A model generated the notes under the pieces. That model did no database searches, was not told the origin of the DNA, and saw only the letters and a list, made by a program, of their open reading frames with translations. 64,000 nt of DNA from JAWPMV01 sp039819665 (GTDB lineage Bacteria; Bacteroidota; Bacteroidia; J057): the NCBI GenBank assembly GCA_039819665.1, contig JBCBRM010000014.1:1-64000 (forward strand), in the 5' to 3' direction. Below, piece by piece: positions 44,737-52,974 of this stretch (positions within the stretch are counted from its first letter, which is position 1; each line of letters starts with the position of its first letter). Position numbers and translations under genes: made by a program.

Positions 44737-44780
44737 ACTTGTAAATAACAAGTAAATTTAGATACTTGCAAAAAACAAGT
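44737..44780. promoter_or_regulatory. Twin ACTTG-N7-CAAGT palindromes (probable HxlR operators)
   Basis: ACTTG-TAAATAA-CAAGT at 44737-44753 and ACTTG-CAAAAAA-CAAGT at 44764-44780 are identical in the arms and have the same 7-nt spacer, with centres 27 bp apart. They lie between the divergent SDR and DinB genes, close to both starts, and are a plausible HxlR operator pair. Confidence 0.75.
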
Positions 44781-44797
44781 GAATATATTTTATAATT

Positions 44798-45277
44798 ATG
44801 ACAGCATTGGATTTAGTTAAAGAGAAACTGGCGTACAATCAGTGGGCTAATCACCAGATGATTGAATGGCTTCGGCAACAAAAGCCTGAGATCTATGAGA
44901 AAAAGGTGGCATCCAGTTTTCCCTCGATCAATAAGCTTACCCAGCATATTATGGAAGCTGAGAAGTATTATTTTTCTATTCTGCTGGAGGAAAAGAAAGA
45001 ATACCAGGAAGAAATGAGTACAGAAGCGGTTTTCGAAGAATTACTTGAGATTGATGACCAAATGGTGAAATGGCTATCACAGCAAGCTCCTGAAGGGATG
45101 GGGAAAATCATACATCTCAAGAGGTCTCCGTTTTTGGAAACCTATTCTACAGCAACAATTCTCACTCATACAGTAAATCATAGTACCTATCACAGGGGAC
45201 AGCTTCTTGCGCTGAGACAACAATTAGGGATGTCTGCAGCACCTAAATTGGATTATTATCGTTTTTTCATCAACTGA
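44798..45277 (+). CDS. DinB-family protein
   Basis: A 159-residue four-helix DinB/YfiT-type protein. Metal-ligand histidines are seen in L-T-Q-H-I-M-E-A-E (about His50), and in T-H-T-V-N-H-S-T-Y-H-R-G-Q near 127-139. Such proteins are often thiol-dependent transferases (mycothiol, bacillithiol) or have unknown roles. In this setting, with an HxlR regulator and an SDR, a detoxification role is likely. It starts 17 nt after the second palindrome. Confidence 0.88.
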   Translation: MTALDLVKEKLAYNQWANHQMIEWLRQQKPEIYEKKVASSFPSINKLTQHIMEAEKYYFSILLEEKKEYQEEMSTEAVFEELLEIDDQMVKWLSQQAPEGMGKIIHLKRSPFLETYSTATILTHTVNHSTYHRGQLLALRQQLGMSAAPKLDYYRFFIN

Positions 45278-45652
45278 ATTTGATGTTGACTTGAGACCCT
45301 GAAGATTGATAAAAAAAGGGGGCAAATCTATAAACTCCTCTCCACTCAATTCTTGCCAAATGAGTGAATCAAATGAAAAACTATAGCCAGCTGATTCCGA
45401 ATCCTTATTCGTATTGCTTTCCTGTTATAAACATATACAGGCCTATACAGTCCCTGTATGTTTATTGATTTTCGGGAGTAAGCCGTATTATCGGGCAATC
45501 AAAGCTAAATTTCTTCGATTCTAGGAACAAAGATTCCACTTTAGCTATGGAAAACATAAAAGGTTAAGCGACAGGAATTGATAATATTGTATATTATCAG
45601 CCTGATGAGGATATATGTTCTTATATCTTCTAGTTTACCTTAACATTATATA
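45278..45652 (+). other. Long structured leader upstream of the cold-shock gene
   Basis: A 375-nt gene-free stretch before the cold-shock gene. It can form several local hairpins: 45579-45599 (TGATAATAT-TGT-ATATTATCA, 9 bp), an AGCTAAA/TTTAGCT pair (45503-45509 with 45540-45546, enclosing GGAA/TTCC), and an ATAAACATA..TGTTTAT pair near 45427-45465. Csp genes often have long, temperature-sensitive leaders. This one is a candidate, but the transcription start is not known. Confidence 0.5.
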
Positions 45653-45853
45653 ATGAATAGCGGTACAGTTAAGTTTTTTAATGAAGAAAAAGGATTCGGA
45701 TTTATTAAGCCTGATGATGGAGGAAGAGATATTTTTGTTCACAAAAACGGTTTAGCCGGAATTTCCATCACAGAAGGCGACAAAGTGACCTACGACACGG
45801 AGGAAGGAAGAAAAGGATTAAATGCAGTCAATGTATCTTTGGTACGAGACTAG
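45653..45853 (+). CDS. cspA: CspA-family cold-shock RNA chaperone
   Basis: A 66-residue OB-fold protein with both RNA-binding motifs: K-G-F-G-F-I (RNP1) and D-I-F-V-H (RNP2). The family start M-[NS]-x-G-T-V-K-F-F-N is intact and the length is standard (66-70). It acts as an RNA chaperone in the cytoplasm, often in cold or stationary phase. A long, structured leader precedes it and a perfect terminator follows, so the unit is monocistronic. Confidence 0.96.
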   Translation: MNSGTVKFFNEEKGFGFIKPDDGGRDIFVHKNGLAGISITEGDKVTYDTEEGRKGLNAVNVSLVRD

Positions 45854-45873
45854 CATTTACGGATGATATTTAA

Positions 45874-45911
45874 ACTGGCCTGTCAATTCATTGACAGGCC
45901 AGTCGTTTTTT
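45874..45911 (+). terminator. Strong terminator after cspA
   Basis: A perfect 14-bp stem ACTGGCCTGTCAAT/ATTGACAGGCCAGT with a 2-nt loop (45874-45903) is followed by CGTTTTTT. This is the strongest terminator in the window. Confidence 0.93.
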
Positions 45912-45964
45912 AGGGCTCTCCCTTTAGCTAGACGCTGAGATTTCCTCCGGTTATTCAACTTGCT

Positions 45965-46345
45965 TTAGCTCAGAATTGCTCTACTAAATCCAAAAGCGCG
46001 GGGAGCAAAAGTAGCGTCTAGTCCCATGCCCAATGCCGCTTGTTTCAATTCTTCAGGTACTTCTCCACAGAACAGAAAGGGGCCGGGGATGGCTATCTCG
46101 AGTAATTGAGGGAAATGTCCAGCAGCTGTGGTTCCCAGGTGTTGTCCTAAAGCTGCTCCATCTTTGAAGAGATCGTAAACGATCAGGGTATTGGAGCTAT
46201 CATCAAAATAGCAGTCAACCTGAAGGGCATGAGGCTCAGTTTCCTGCATTTGTTTTGCTACATCCTGGTAAATAGTTTTCAACTCTTCTGATTTGCCAGC
46301 TTTTGCGGTCCATTTGTAAACTACGGTGATTGATTGATTTTCCAT
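45965..46345 (-). CDS. Antibiotic biosynthesis monooxygenase (ABM)-fold protein
   Basis: A 126-residue protein. The ATG at 46345 gives a normal family start, and the long upstream in-frame extension has no family features. The dimeric alpha/beta-barrel ABM fold shows V-V-Y-K-W-T-A-K-A-G-K-S-E-E-L, then a mid strand L-I-V-Y-D-L-F-K-D. Members oxidise quinols or degrade haem without a cofactor, or just bind. It is divergent from a GlxA-type regulator with a palindrome between them, so it is probably its target. Confidence 0.72.
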   Translation of the reverse strand: MENQSITVVYKWTAKAGKSEELKTIYQDVAKQMQETEPHALQVDCYFDDSSNTLIVYDLFKDGAALGQHLGTTAAGHFPQLLEIAIPGPFLFCGEVPEELKQAALGMGLDATFAPRAFGFSRAILS

Positions 46346-46408
46346 TATGATTGAGTTTTTTGATTTCGGTATGACACAAAGGTATGGCCTATTTATACAG
46401 TTGGTAGG

Positions 46409-46422
46409 TGTCATTAATGACA
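46409..46422. promoter_or_regulatory. Perfect 14-bp palindrome between ABM gene and GlxA-type regulator
   Basis: TGTCATTAATGACA is a perfect 14-bp palindrome, 54 nt upstream of the regulator's ATG (46476). It has the TGTC..GACA arms seen in AraC-type operators, though such operators are commonly direct repeats. Confidence 0.65.
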
Positions 46423-46475
46423 TTTTTAGGGGTTGGTTTTGCCAATGATTGAAATTAACTTGCAAAAAAAATGAA

Positions 46476-47468
46476 ATGAGGCATTTGAGCATACTTATAC
46501 CCGAAGGAACCCTGATACTCGATACTATCGTGGGAAGCCTGAATCTCTTCCATATGGCCAATAGCTATGCAAAGCGAATCGGGAAGTACGAGGAGAATTA
46601 CTTTCATATAGACCTGGTAGCGGAAAAGATGGAGCCTATTTCCTGCCACAGGTATTTTCAAGTACAGCCAACCGCTACGTTAGAAGAAATCGATCAAACC
46701 GATTTGATCGTTATCACCTCCATTACGGGAGATATTGAGGGGGCCCTGGAGAAGAACGGAGATTTGATAAACTGGATTAGAGATCAAAGGGTAAAAAATG
46801 ATGCGGAAGTAGTGAGTTTATGCAGGAGCGCTTTTATTCTGGCGGAAACAGGTTTGCTAAATGGGAAATCCTGCGCTACTCATTGGGTTGTTCACCAGCA
46901 ATTCCAAAGAAAGTATCCCAAAATTGAGCTTTTGCCGGAAAAAATCATTAGTGAGGACAAAGGCATCTATTCGAGTGGTGGAGCCTATTCTTTCCTCAAT
47001 ATGATCCTTTACCTGATTGAAAAATATTATGGAAGGGAAACAGCTATCTGGTGTTCCAAAATGGGGGAGATTGAATTTGATCGCATCAACCAAAACCAAT
47101 TTGTCATATTCAATGGGCAAAAAGAACATGGAGATGAAGTTATCAAGGAGGTACAGGAATACATGGAGAAAAACTATGAGTCCAAATTGAGCATTGAAGC
47201 GCTTGCTGAAAAATTTGCCATCAGCGGCAGGACCTTTATTCGCCGTTTTAAAAAAGCCACCCTCAATACCCCTTTGGAATACATGCAAAGGGTGAAAGTC
47301 GAAGTGGCGAAAAAGAGTTTTGAATCTACAGCCATGCACATCAATCAGGTGATGTATAGTGTCGGGTATAATGATGAAAAGGCTTTCCGGAAAATCTTTA
47401 AAAAATATACAGGCCTTTCTCCCTTGGAATATCGCAAGAAGTATAATCGTGAGATGGCTTTTTCCTAA
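46476..47468 (+). CDS. GlxA-type AraC-family regulator (DJ-1/PfpI + HTH)
   Basis: A 330-residue regulator. The first ATG in frame at 46476 is chosen; an earlier TTG (46449) lacks support. The N-terminal amidotransferase-like DJ-1/PfpI domain (about 1-185) carries a nucleophile-elbow-like Cys in S-L-C-R-S-A-F and the A-E-T-G-L-L-N-G-K motif. The C-terminal AraC double helix-turn-helix (about 220-325) has R-T-F-I-R-R-F-K-K-A, then V-G-Y-N-D-E-K-A-F-R-K-I-F-K-K-Y-T-G. It is divergent from the ABM protein and probably regulates it. Confidence 0.92.
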   Translation: MRHLSILIPEGTLILDTIVGSLNLFHMANSYAKRIGKYEENYFHIDLVAEKMEPISCHRYFQVQPTATLEEIDQTDLIVITSITGDIEGALEKNGDLINWIRDQRVKNDAEVVSLCRSAFILAETGLLNGKSCATHWVVHQQFQRKYPKIELLPEKIISEDKGIYSSGGAYSFLNMILYLIEKYYGRETAIWCSKMGEIEFDRINQNQFVIFNGQKEHGDEVIKEVQEYMEKNYESKLSIEALAEKFAISGRTFIRRFKKATLNTPLEYMQRVKVEVAKKSFESTAMHINQVMYSVGYNDEKAFRKIFKKYTGLSPLEYRKKYNREMAFS

Positions 47469-47523
47469 GAATGCTTTGCTTGGCCTTTGTCAAGATTTTA
47501 CTTTTGAGGAAAATATGTAAATC

Positions 47524-48501
47524 ATGAAAACACTCATCGCTATTCTCCTACTCATATCTTCCCTAAGTCTTTCTGCCCAAAAGATTGATTACTCCTTTCC
47601 CGAAGGCTATGAAAATGAGATTTCAAAGAAAGACTATAAGTTTCTGGTCAGGGAATCGGTCAAAGCTATTTCCAAATACTATGAGATTGCTTCTGTAAAA
47701 GAGGGAGCTGTAGAATTGGAAGAAGGGCAGGATTTTGCCATCCTTAATTTGCACAACCTGATATTGAGGTGTGCGGAAGAAAAAAAAGAGAATTGGCCTA
47801 GCTTGATAAAGGATCACTTTGAAAGCATGTATCAATCTGTGGAAAGCCAGAAACAACTGGATGTAAGCAAATTCGAAACCGTGGCTGATTATCTCAGCAT
47901 CAGGATTTATCCGGAAAGCTTCATTAATCAAAATGGAGGAGCTGGAAATATGATTGTCAAGACTCATTTGGAAGGGACCCTATCACTCTTGATGTTGGAT
48001 TTGCCTTCTGCCTTTACCCCGGTTCAAAAAGATGTCTTTAAGCTCTGGGATAAGAGCGTGGATGAGGTATTTGAGATTGCCCAGAGAAATATCAACAAAC
48101 AGGAATCCGTAAAAGCTACAGAGTCTTTCGAAGTCAAAAACAGTACGATTGATGTCCATTTTTTGGAGAACGAGGATTATGGAGCGAGTCTGGGCCTTGA
48201 TTTGGAAAATAATGCACCGGAATTTTTAGGCGAATGGGGAGCAGTTGTTGCCATGCCTAATAAAGGGATAATCAATGTGTGCAAGGTATCGAAGGAGAAT
48301 CCGGTCGATTTTGTCCTATTTATCCAAAAATTTCAGGGAGCAGTAGAGCAATTTTACCAGCAGCACTCTCAGCCCGTTTCGACAGATTTCTTTTGGTACT
48401 ATCAAGGGGAGTTTACAAAAAATATGGTCAAGAATGTTAAGGGAGATCTACAAGTTATTTCTCCTCAAGGGCTTACTGAATTGATGGTAGAAGAGGAGTA
48501 A
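47524..48501 (+). CDS. Secreted protein, unknown function
   Basis: A 325-residue protein with a signal peptide (about 1-19). The mature part is acidic and helical in its first half (K-K-D-Y-K-F-L-V-R-E-S-V-K-A-I-S-K-Y-Y-E), with a segment A-D-Y-L-S-I-R-I-Y-P-E near 125-135 and a beta-rich C-terminal half. The segment arrangement loosely recalls DUF1444-type proteins, which I do not claim firmly. There are no membrane segments other than the signal. It stands alone, 55 nt after the GlxA regulator. Confidence 0.6.
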   Translation: MKTLIAILLLISSLSLSAQKIDYSFPEGYENEISKKDYKFLVRESVKAISKYYEIASVKEGAVELEEGQDFAILNLHNLILRCAEEKKENWPSLIKDHFESMYQSVESQKQLDVSKFETVADYLSIRIYPESFINQNGGAGNMIVKTHLEGTLSLLMLDLPSAFTPVQKDVFKLWDKSVDEVFEIAQRNINKQESVKATESFEVKNSTIDVHFLENEDYGASLGLDLENNAPEFLGEWGAVVAMPNKGIINVCKVSKENPVDFVLFIQKFQGAVEQFYQQHSQPVSTDFFWYYQGEFTKNMVKNVKGDLQVISPQGLTELMVEEE

Positions 48502-48597
48502 ACGGCTGAGTTAAGAAGGACCAATTTTTTCTGGTAAACGATTAAACCTTTCTCTGTATTGGCTGTCTAAAACTTATTATTTCTAAAGAATCTATTG

Positions 48598-49581
48598 ATG
48601 AAAAAAATATTTCTTTCCCTTTTTTTAATTTCCCTCTTCGCTTCTTGTACTAATGAAAATAATCCCACTCCTCAAAATGAAGTCCCAATCATTCAAGCCA
48701 TGGCAACTTATAATGTCCTGGTTGAAAAGGACATAGTCTATGGCGAAGGCTTGAGTCATGAAACTATTAATAGTGCGACAACGACTAGCTTTCCACTAAA
48801 ACTAGATATTTACCTCCCGGATAATGAAGTTAAAAGCCGACCCGCTTTTCTCTTTATTCATGGAGGTGGTTTTACAGGAGGAAGTAAAGAACAGGCACAA
48901 ATCATTGATTGGGCCAATTTTTATGCTTCCAGAGGCTGGGTGTTCATATCCGTTGATTATCGACTGCGTGATGATAAAGGCACTATTCCACAAGAATGGT
49001 TGGATTATTCCTCAAATCTGCTCAATGAACAAGTATCTCAATTTCTGGCCATCTATCCTGCCCAACGAGATGCGAAAGCTGCTCTCCGTTGGCTGATGGC
49101 TAATGCAGATATGTATAACATAAATACAGATTACCTGACTGTAGGAGGCGGTTCTGCCGGAGCGATTACGGCAATCACGGCGGGAATTTCAGATGCAGAA
49201 GACTTCAGGGATGAAATCAGCCTTAGCCAGGATCCAAGCCTAAGTAGCACCAATCTGGATCAGACGTATCAAGTCAAGACCATCGTCGATCTTTGGGGTT
49301 CTGCAGTCGCATTGGAGAGCCACGAAGCTATCTTTGGCAGCCAACAATTTGATGCAAATGATCCTCCCTTGTTTATTGTGCACGGTACCGAAGATCCAAC
49401 CGTGCCCTTTAGCGCTGCTGAGGATTTAAAAGCTATCTATGAATCCAATGGAATCCCATTGGCCTATTATCCTATACAAGGTGGAGGACACGGAGTCTGG
49501 GGGGCTAGAGTTGAGAATAAAACCTTGGAAGAGCTGGCATTTGATTTTATCGTGGCTCAGCAGGATTTGACAGTAGAATAA
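48598..49581 (+). CDS. Secreted alpha/beta-hydrolase (esterase/lipase-type) lipoprotein
   Basis: About 327 residues. The ATG at 48598 is preferred to the TTG at 48595. Lipobox L-F-A-S-C near residue 18. The fold shows the HGG oxyanion motif (F-I-H-G-G-G-F), the nucleophile G-G-G-S-A-G-A, an acid residue in H-G-T-E-D-P-T and the histidine in G-G-G-H-G-V-W. This is the BD-FAE/HSL-like group, so carboxyl-ester hydrolysis is expected. A family of secreted esterases is also found at 10073; these are not close relatives. Substrate not determinable. Confidence 0.88.
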   Translation: MKKIFLSLFLISLFASCTNENNPTPQNEVPIIQAMATYNVLVEKDIVYGEGLSHETINSATTTSFPLKLDIYLPDNEVKSRPAFLFIHGGGFTGGSKEQAQIIDWANFYASRGWVFISVDYRLRDDKGTIPQEWLDYSSNLLNEQVSQFLAIYPAQRDAKAALRWLMANADMYNINTDYLTVGGGSAGAITAITAGISDAEDFRDEISLSQDPSLSSTNLDQTYQVKTIVDLWGSAVALESHEAIFGSQQFDANDPPLFIVHGTEDPTVPFSAAEDLKAIYESNGIPLAYYPIQGGGHGVWGARVENKTLEELAFDFIVAQQDLTVE

Positions 49582-49638
49582 TTATGAAAAGCTGGGAAAG
49601 GGTTATATTGTAGCAGAAAGCACATATAGCCTTTTCCT

Positions 49639-50388
49639 ATGTTTTGGAACAAAAAAGCTAAATGTCCGATAACCAATGAAGATAGAATTTGGGTCGAAAA
49701 TACCCTCAATTGGTTTCAGATAAATTTCCTTGATCTACGAACTCAACCCACCTTTACACCCACCCGCAAATATTTCCCTCACAAATTTGAAGGGGTGGAA
49801 GAGGATGCAGAATTTCTTCTTGAACAAATCGGAGATTATTACCAACTAAATACTCGATTTATTGGGCTGGATTTTCATGATGAAAGTACCTTGGATTTAG
49901 GTCCTGGACTTATGACCCGCCAGGACAAAGGAGCAGCGGGTTACTTTAGAGGTGCAGGATATAGCTACTCGATTTCGATAGAAGTAAATCAGCTCAAAGA
50001 CATTAATTCATTGATCGCTACCATAGCGCACGAATTGAGCCATTACCTTATCATGATCGAAAAAGGCTATCACTTTGAAGAAACTAAAAATGAATTGCTG
50101 ACAGATATGGCGGTAATTGTGTATGGTTTCGGTATCTTTTTGGGGAATTCGAAATTCAAATTCAAGCAATGGTCATCGGGTGATGGTTATGGGGGATGGA
50201 AAATGTCAAGTCAGGGATACTTACCACAAGAAGTCATTGCCTATGCGATGGCTGAGATTCAAAGGAGGAAAGGAGACTTAGAACCGGAATGGGTAAAGTT
50301 TATGGATAAATCCTTTGCCAAATTATTTGCCAAGAGTACCAAATATCTAAAGTCCCTTCCTAGAGGCCCAAGAAAATTGGAAGACTAA
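49639..50388 (+). CDS. Predicted zinc metallopeptidase-like protein with HELSHY
   Basis: A 249-residue cytosolic protein with no signal or membrane segment. The HExxH zinc motif (H-E-L-S-H) lies near 134-138. A downstream E-L-L-T-D-M-A, about 17-20 residues later, supplies the third ligand, consistent with a Gluzincin-like arrangement. No known family is recognised beyond this. It starts a run of six same-strand genes with gaps of 20-35 nt (peptidase-like, PPOX, SnoaL-like, YcxB-like, SRPBCC, lipoprotein), possibly one operon. Confidence 0.68.
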   Translation: MFWNKKAKCPITNEDRIWVENTLNWFQINFLDLRTQPTFTPTRKYFPHKFEGVEEDAEFLLEQIGDYYQLNTRFIGLDFHDESTLDLGPGLMTRQDKGAAGYFRGAGYSYSISIEVNQLKDINSLIATIAHELSHYLIMIEKGYHFEETKNELLTDMAVIVYGFGIFLGNSKFKFKQWSSGDGYGGWKMSSQGYLPQEVIAYAMAEIQRRKGDLEPEWVKFMDKSFAKLFAKSTKYLKSLPRGPRKLED

Positions 50389-50408
50389 GGATCAATGCCT
50401 CAAAGCGC

Positions 50409-50852
50409 ATGGAAGAAATAAAGGATTACATCGATCGAAGTGTTCTCTGTTGGTTGGCAACTTCATCTGCGGAAAATTTCCCTAATGTTTCTCCCAAAGA
50501 AATTTTCGCTTTTTATGGCTCAGATAAAATCATTATCGCCAATATTGCTTCCCCGCAAAGCATCCGCAACATCAGAGAAAATCCTCAGGTATGTGTGAGT
50601 TTAATTGATATCCTGGTCCAGAAAGGAGTTCAAATCAAAGGCAGAGCGGATATCGTGAAAAAGGCGCAGGCTGCTTTCCCCGAAATGGAAAAGGTGCTGC
50701 TTAAGATGACTGGAGGAAAGTTTCCATTTTCGAGCATTATTCTCATCAGTATAGATAAGGTAAAGCCGATCATTGCTCCGAAGTACATCCTATACCCTGA
50801 GACTACAGAAGAGGAGCAAATCGCAAGCGCAAAACAAGCGTATAAGGTATAA
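50409..50852 (+). CDS. Pyridoxamine-phosphate-oxidase-family protein
   Basis: A 147-residue FMN-binding split-barrel protein of the PPOX family: L-A-T-S-S-A-E-N-F-P-N-V-S near 15-27 and R-E-N-P-Q-V-C-V-S near 57-65 are typical. The reaction could be a flavin-dependent reduction; the family is broad. The gene lies 20 nt after the metallopeptidase-like gene and 28 nt before the SnoaL-like gene. Confidence 0.85.
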   Translation: MEEIKDYIDRSVLCWLATSSAENFPNVSPKEIFAFYGSDKIIIANIASPQSIRNIRENPQVCVSLIDILVQKGVQIKGRADIVKKAQAAFPEMEKVLLKMTGGKFPFSSIILISIDKVKPIIAPKYILYPETTEEEQIASAKQAYKV

Positions 50853-50880
50853 GCGAAGAAACAAAGCCTTAAAGAATTTT

Positions 50881-51336
50881 ATGAAACATACTGAAGATTC
50901 GTCGTCCAATCCTCTCCCAGAAAAGTTGGTTCTCAAATTTTTTGATCGAGTCTGGCACGAGCCCCATGATCTGGATACCATAGACGAATTGATGACGGAA
51001 GATTATGTGATCACAACAGCGGGTAAAAGAGTAGAAGGTAGAGCAGCCTTTAAAGCCTGGGTGGGTAAATTTCAACAGCAACTCCTGGACGCAAAAACCG
51101 AAAGCGTGGATATCTTCAGTAATGCGCAAGGAGACAAAGTCGTTTCCCGTTGGATATGTTCAGGAAAAAACAACGGACTATTTGGACTTGAGGCAGATGA
51201 TCGATTTATTTCCTTTAGTGGAATGGCCATTTGGAGCATTCGAGATCAACGACTAGCTGAATGTTGGGTAGAAAGGAGTGGATATGAATTGTATCAGGAC
51301 TTGGTCTCTGACAGCCATGAGTCTGATTTTGTCTGA
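50881..51336 (+). CDS. SnoaL-like polyketide cyclase-fold protein
   Basis: A 151-residue protein. The ATG at 50881 is preferred over the upstream one (50773), which lies inside the preceding gene. The SnoaL-type helix F-F-D-R-V-W-H-E-P-H-D-L-D-T-I-D-E-L, then V-I-T-T-A-G-K-R-V-E-G and the C-terminal segment A-E-C-W-V-E-R-S all fit the nuclear transport factor 2/SnoaL fold. Ligand or reaction unknown. Member of the 49.6-52.9 kb run. Confidence 0.78.
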   Translation: MKHTEDSSSNPLPEKLVLKFFDRVWHEPHDLDTIDELMTEDYVITTAGKRVEGRAAFKAWVGKFQQQLLDAKTESVDIFSNAQGDKVVSRWICSGKNNGLFGLEADDRFISFSGMAIWSIRDQRLAECWVERSGYELYQDLVSDSHESDFV

Positions 51337-51362
51337 ATAACATATACCTTAGGCTAAAAACC

Positions 51363-51905
51363 ATGAGAATAGAATTACCCTTTAATGAAACTGTATTTTT
51401 CAGGCGAAATCGCTTCTATTTTGACATCACCTGGGCTGCATTTCTAAAATCTAATCGACAGCGGTTGATTTGGGTTGCTTTGGCTGCATTCTTTGGGGGA
51501 TTGCTTATTTATGATGGTAATTCTCTGGGGTGGCTAGTCCTTGGAGTTGGGATTCAGATTCTTATCAATTTTAGTAACGGACTGAATCAGCACAAGCATG
51601 CAAAAAAGCTTTATGAGTCTAAGCTTGAAAAATATGTAGAAGAATATAGTGGAGGAAAATCCGATTCCTATTGCGAGCTACAGGAAGATTATTTTCTCAT
51701 AGTATATCCGCAGTTTGAGTCAAAAATAAAATGGTCCTATTTTGAAGGCTATCGGATAATTGAAGATACCTTGTTTTTAGATATGGATATTGCTAATGGG
51801 CATAGCTTTCTCGTCAGTCGTTCTGAAATAGAGGAATATGAATGGCTTGCTCTGAGAGAAAAGCTAGGCAGCGAATTGGATGATCTTTTGCCGAGCTCCG
51901 AATAG
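51363..51905 (+). CDS. YcxB-like membrane protein
   Basis: A 180-residue protein. Two adjacent hydrophobic segments lie at about 40-58 and 61-80, then a C-terminal soluble domain with W-S-Y-F-E-G-Y-R-I-I-E-D-T and a final L-V-S-R-S-E-I, the YcxB-like C-terminal domain. These are small inner-membrane proteins of unknown role. Between the SnoaL-like and SRPBCC genes (26 and 27 nt). Confidence 0.75.
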   Translation: MRIELPFNETVFFRRNRFYFDITWAAFLKSNRQRLIWVALAAFFGGLLIYDGNSLGWLVLGVGIQILINFSNGLNQHKHAKKLYESKLEKYVEEYSGGKSDSYCELQEDYFLIVYPQFESKIKWSYFEGYRIIEDTLFLDMDIANGHSFLVSRSEIEEYEWLALREKLGSELDDLLPSSE

Positions 51906-51932
51906 ACTGTTATCTTAAATACATTTCAAACA

Positions 51933-52361
51933 ATGGCAGATTGGAAAATTACAAACTCTTTGTTTACCTATAGTAATCGGCCTGCCGTATGGAATTTCAT
52001 GACCGATATGTCGAATCAGGTCAGAATGGAATCGGCAGTTAAAGCAATCGAATTGGACGGGTCATTCGTAACAGGCACGCGGGGTAGAACCATTATGGAA
52101 GCATACACCCAGGAGTGGGTTTTGGATGAGGTAGTAGAAAAAGAAGAGTTTACCATAGTCGGGCAAACGGAGGGGCAGGATTTTAGCCTGAGCTTTTGCT
52201 GGAAGATGGAGGACGAAAGTGGCGGGACGCGTCTGACTCAAATTATTTCTGCTAAAGGAGCTGATCTGGAAAATTTCAGAGAAATCCTACAGGGTATGGA
52301 AGAACATGTGCCAAGACGCTTGGCTGAATTAGCAGGAGAACTAGACCATATGAAGGAATAG
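51933..52361 (+). CDS. SRPBCC-family protein
   Basis: A 142-residue cytosolic START/SRPBCC-fold protein: first strand, R-P-A-V-W-N-F-M-T-D-M helix, core strands around 40-110 and a C-terminal helix R-E-I-L-Q-G-M-E-E-H-V-P-R-R-L. It is in the same run of small genes. Substrate unknown. Confidence 0.72.
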   Translation: MADWKITNSLFTYSNRPAVWNFMTDMSNQVRMESAVKAIELDGSFVTGTRGRTIMEAYTQEWVLDEVVEKEEFTIVGQTEGQDFSLSFCWKMEDESGGTRLTQIISAKGADLENFREILQGMEEHVPRRLAELAGELDHMKE

Positions 52362-52396
52362 GAATATCCTTATAGAAACAAAATATAAACGAGTAT

Positions 52397-52888
52397 ATGA
52401 TTAAGCATTTATCCTTCTGCCTATGTAGTATGATCCTCCTCTATATGATAAGCTGCCAGGAGCCCAAGCCTACAGCACCTACTTTCGAAGAAGAAAAAGC
52501 AGCCATTTTAGCCACCATCAATAATGAAACCAAAGCTGCTTTCCAGCGAGATTATGAAAGTTGGCAGTCCAAATGGGTACATGCCCCTTATGTGGTCAAG
52601 ACCTATATAGAGTTTCCTGATAGTAGTTTTTCTGAAAGTTTGGGCTGGGAGAAAATCAATCATTTCGTCAAAACCTATATTGAAGAACATCCCGAAGCCG
52701 ATCCCTTGCCCGAATTGCTCGCTGATATAGATGTGCGTTTATACGGAAGCGGAGCCTGGGTGAGTTTTGAAGTGGATGATGAAGTGAGAGGCTTAAAACG
52801 AGAGACCCGACTCATGGAGAAAGTTGAGGGGAAATGGAAAATAGCGGGTATGCATACGACCATTTACGGTACACAAAAACCTGATTAA
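52397..52888 (+). CDS. NTF2-like lipoprotein
   Basis: A 163-residue lipoprotein: lipobox M-I-S-C near residue 20. The mature domain shows a first helix E-E-K-A-A-I-L-A-T-I-N-N-E-T-K-A-A-F, W-x-S-K-W-V near 54 and K-W-K-I-A-G-M near the end, fitting the DUF4440/SnoaL group of NTF2-like proteins. Last gene of the run. A perfect palindrome lies downstream, before the next gene. Confidence 0.7.
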   Translation: MIKHLSFCLCSMILLYMISCQEPKPTAPTFEEEKAAILATINNETKAAFQRDYESWQSKWVHAPYVVKTYIEFPDSSFSESLGWEKINHFVKTYIEEHPEADPLPELLADIDVRLYGSGAWVSFEVDDEVRGLKRETRLMEKVEGKWKIAGMHTTIYGTQKPD

Positions 52889-52974
52889 ACTTAAAGCTCC
52901 AAGTCAGGGATATTTCTCCTCCTAAGCCTTGACATAAGATAATTCCCAAAAGGGGAAATCTTTTTTGCATAGTT

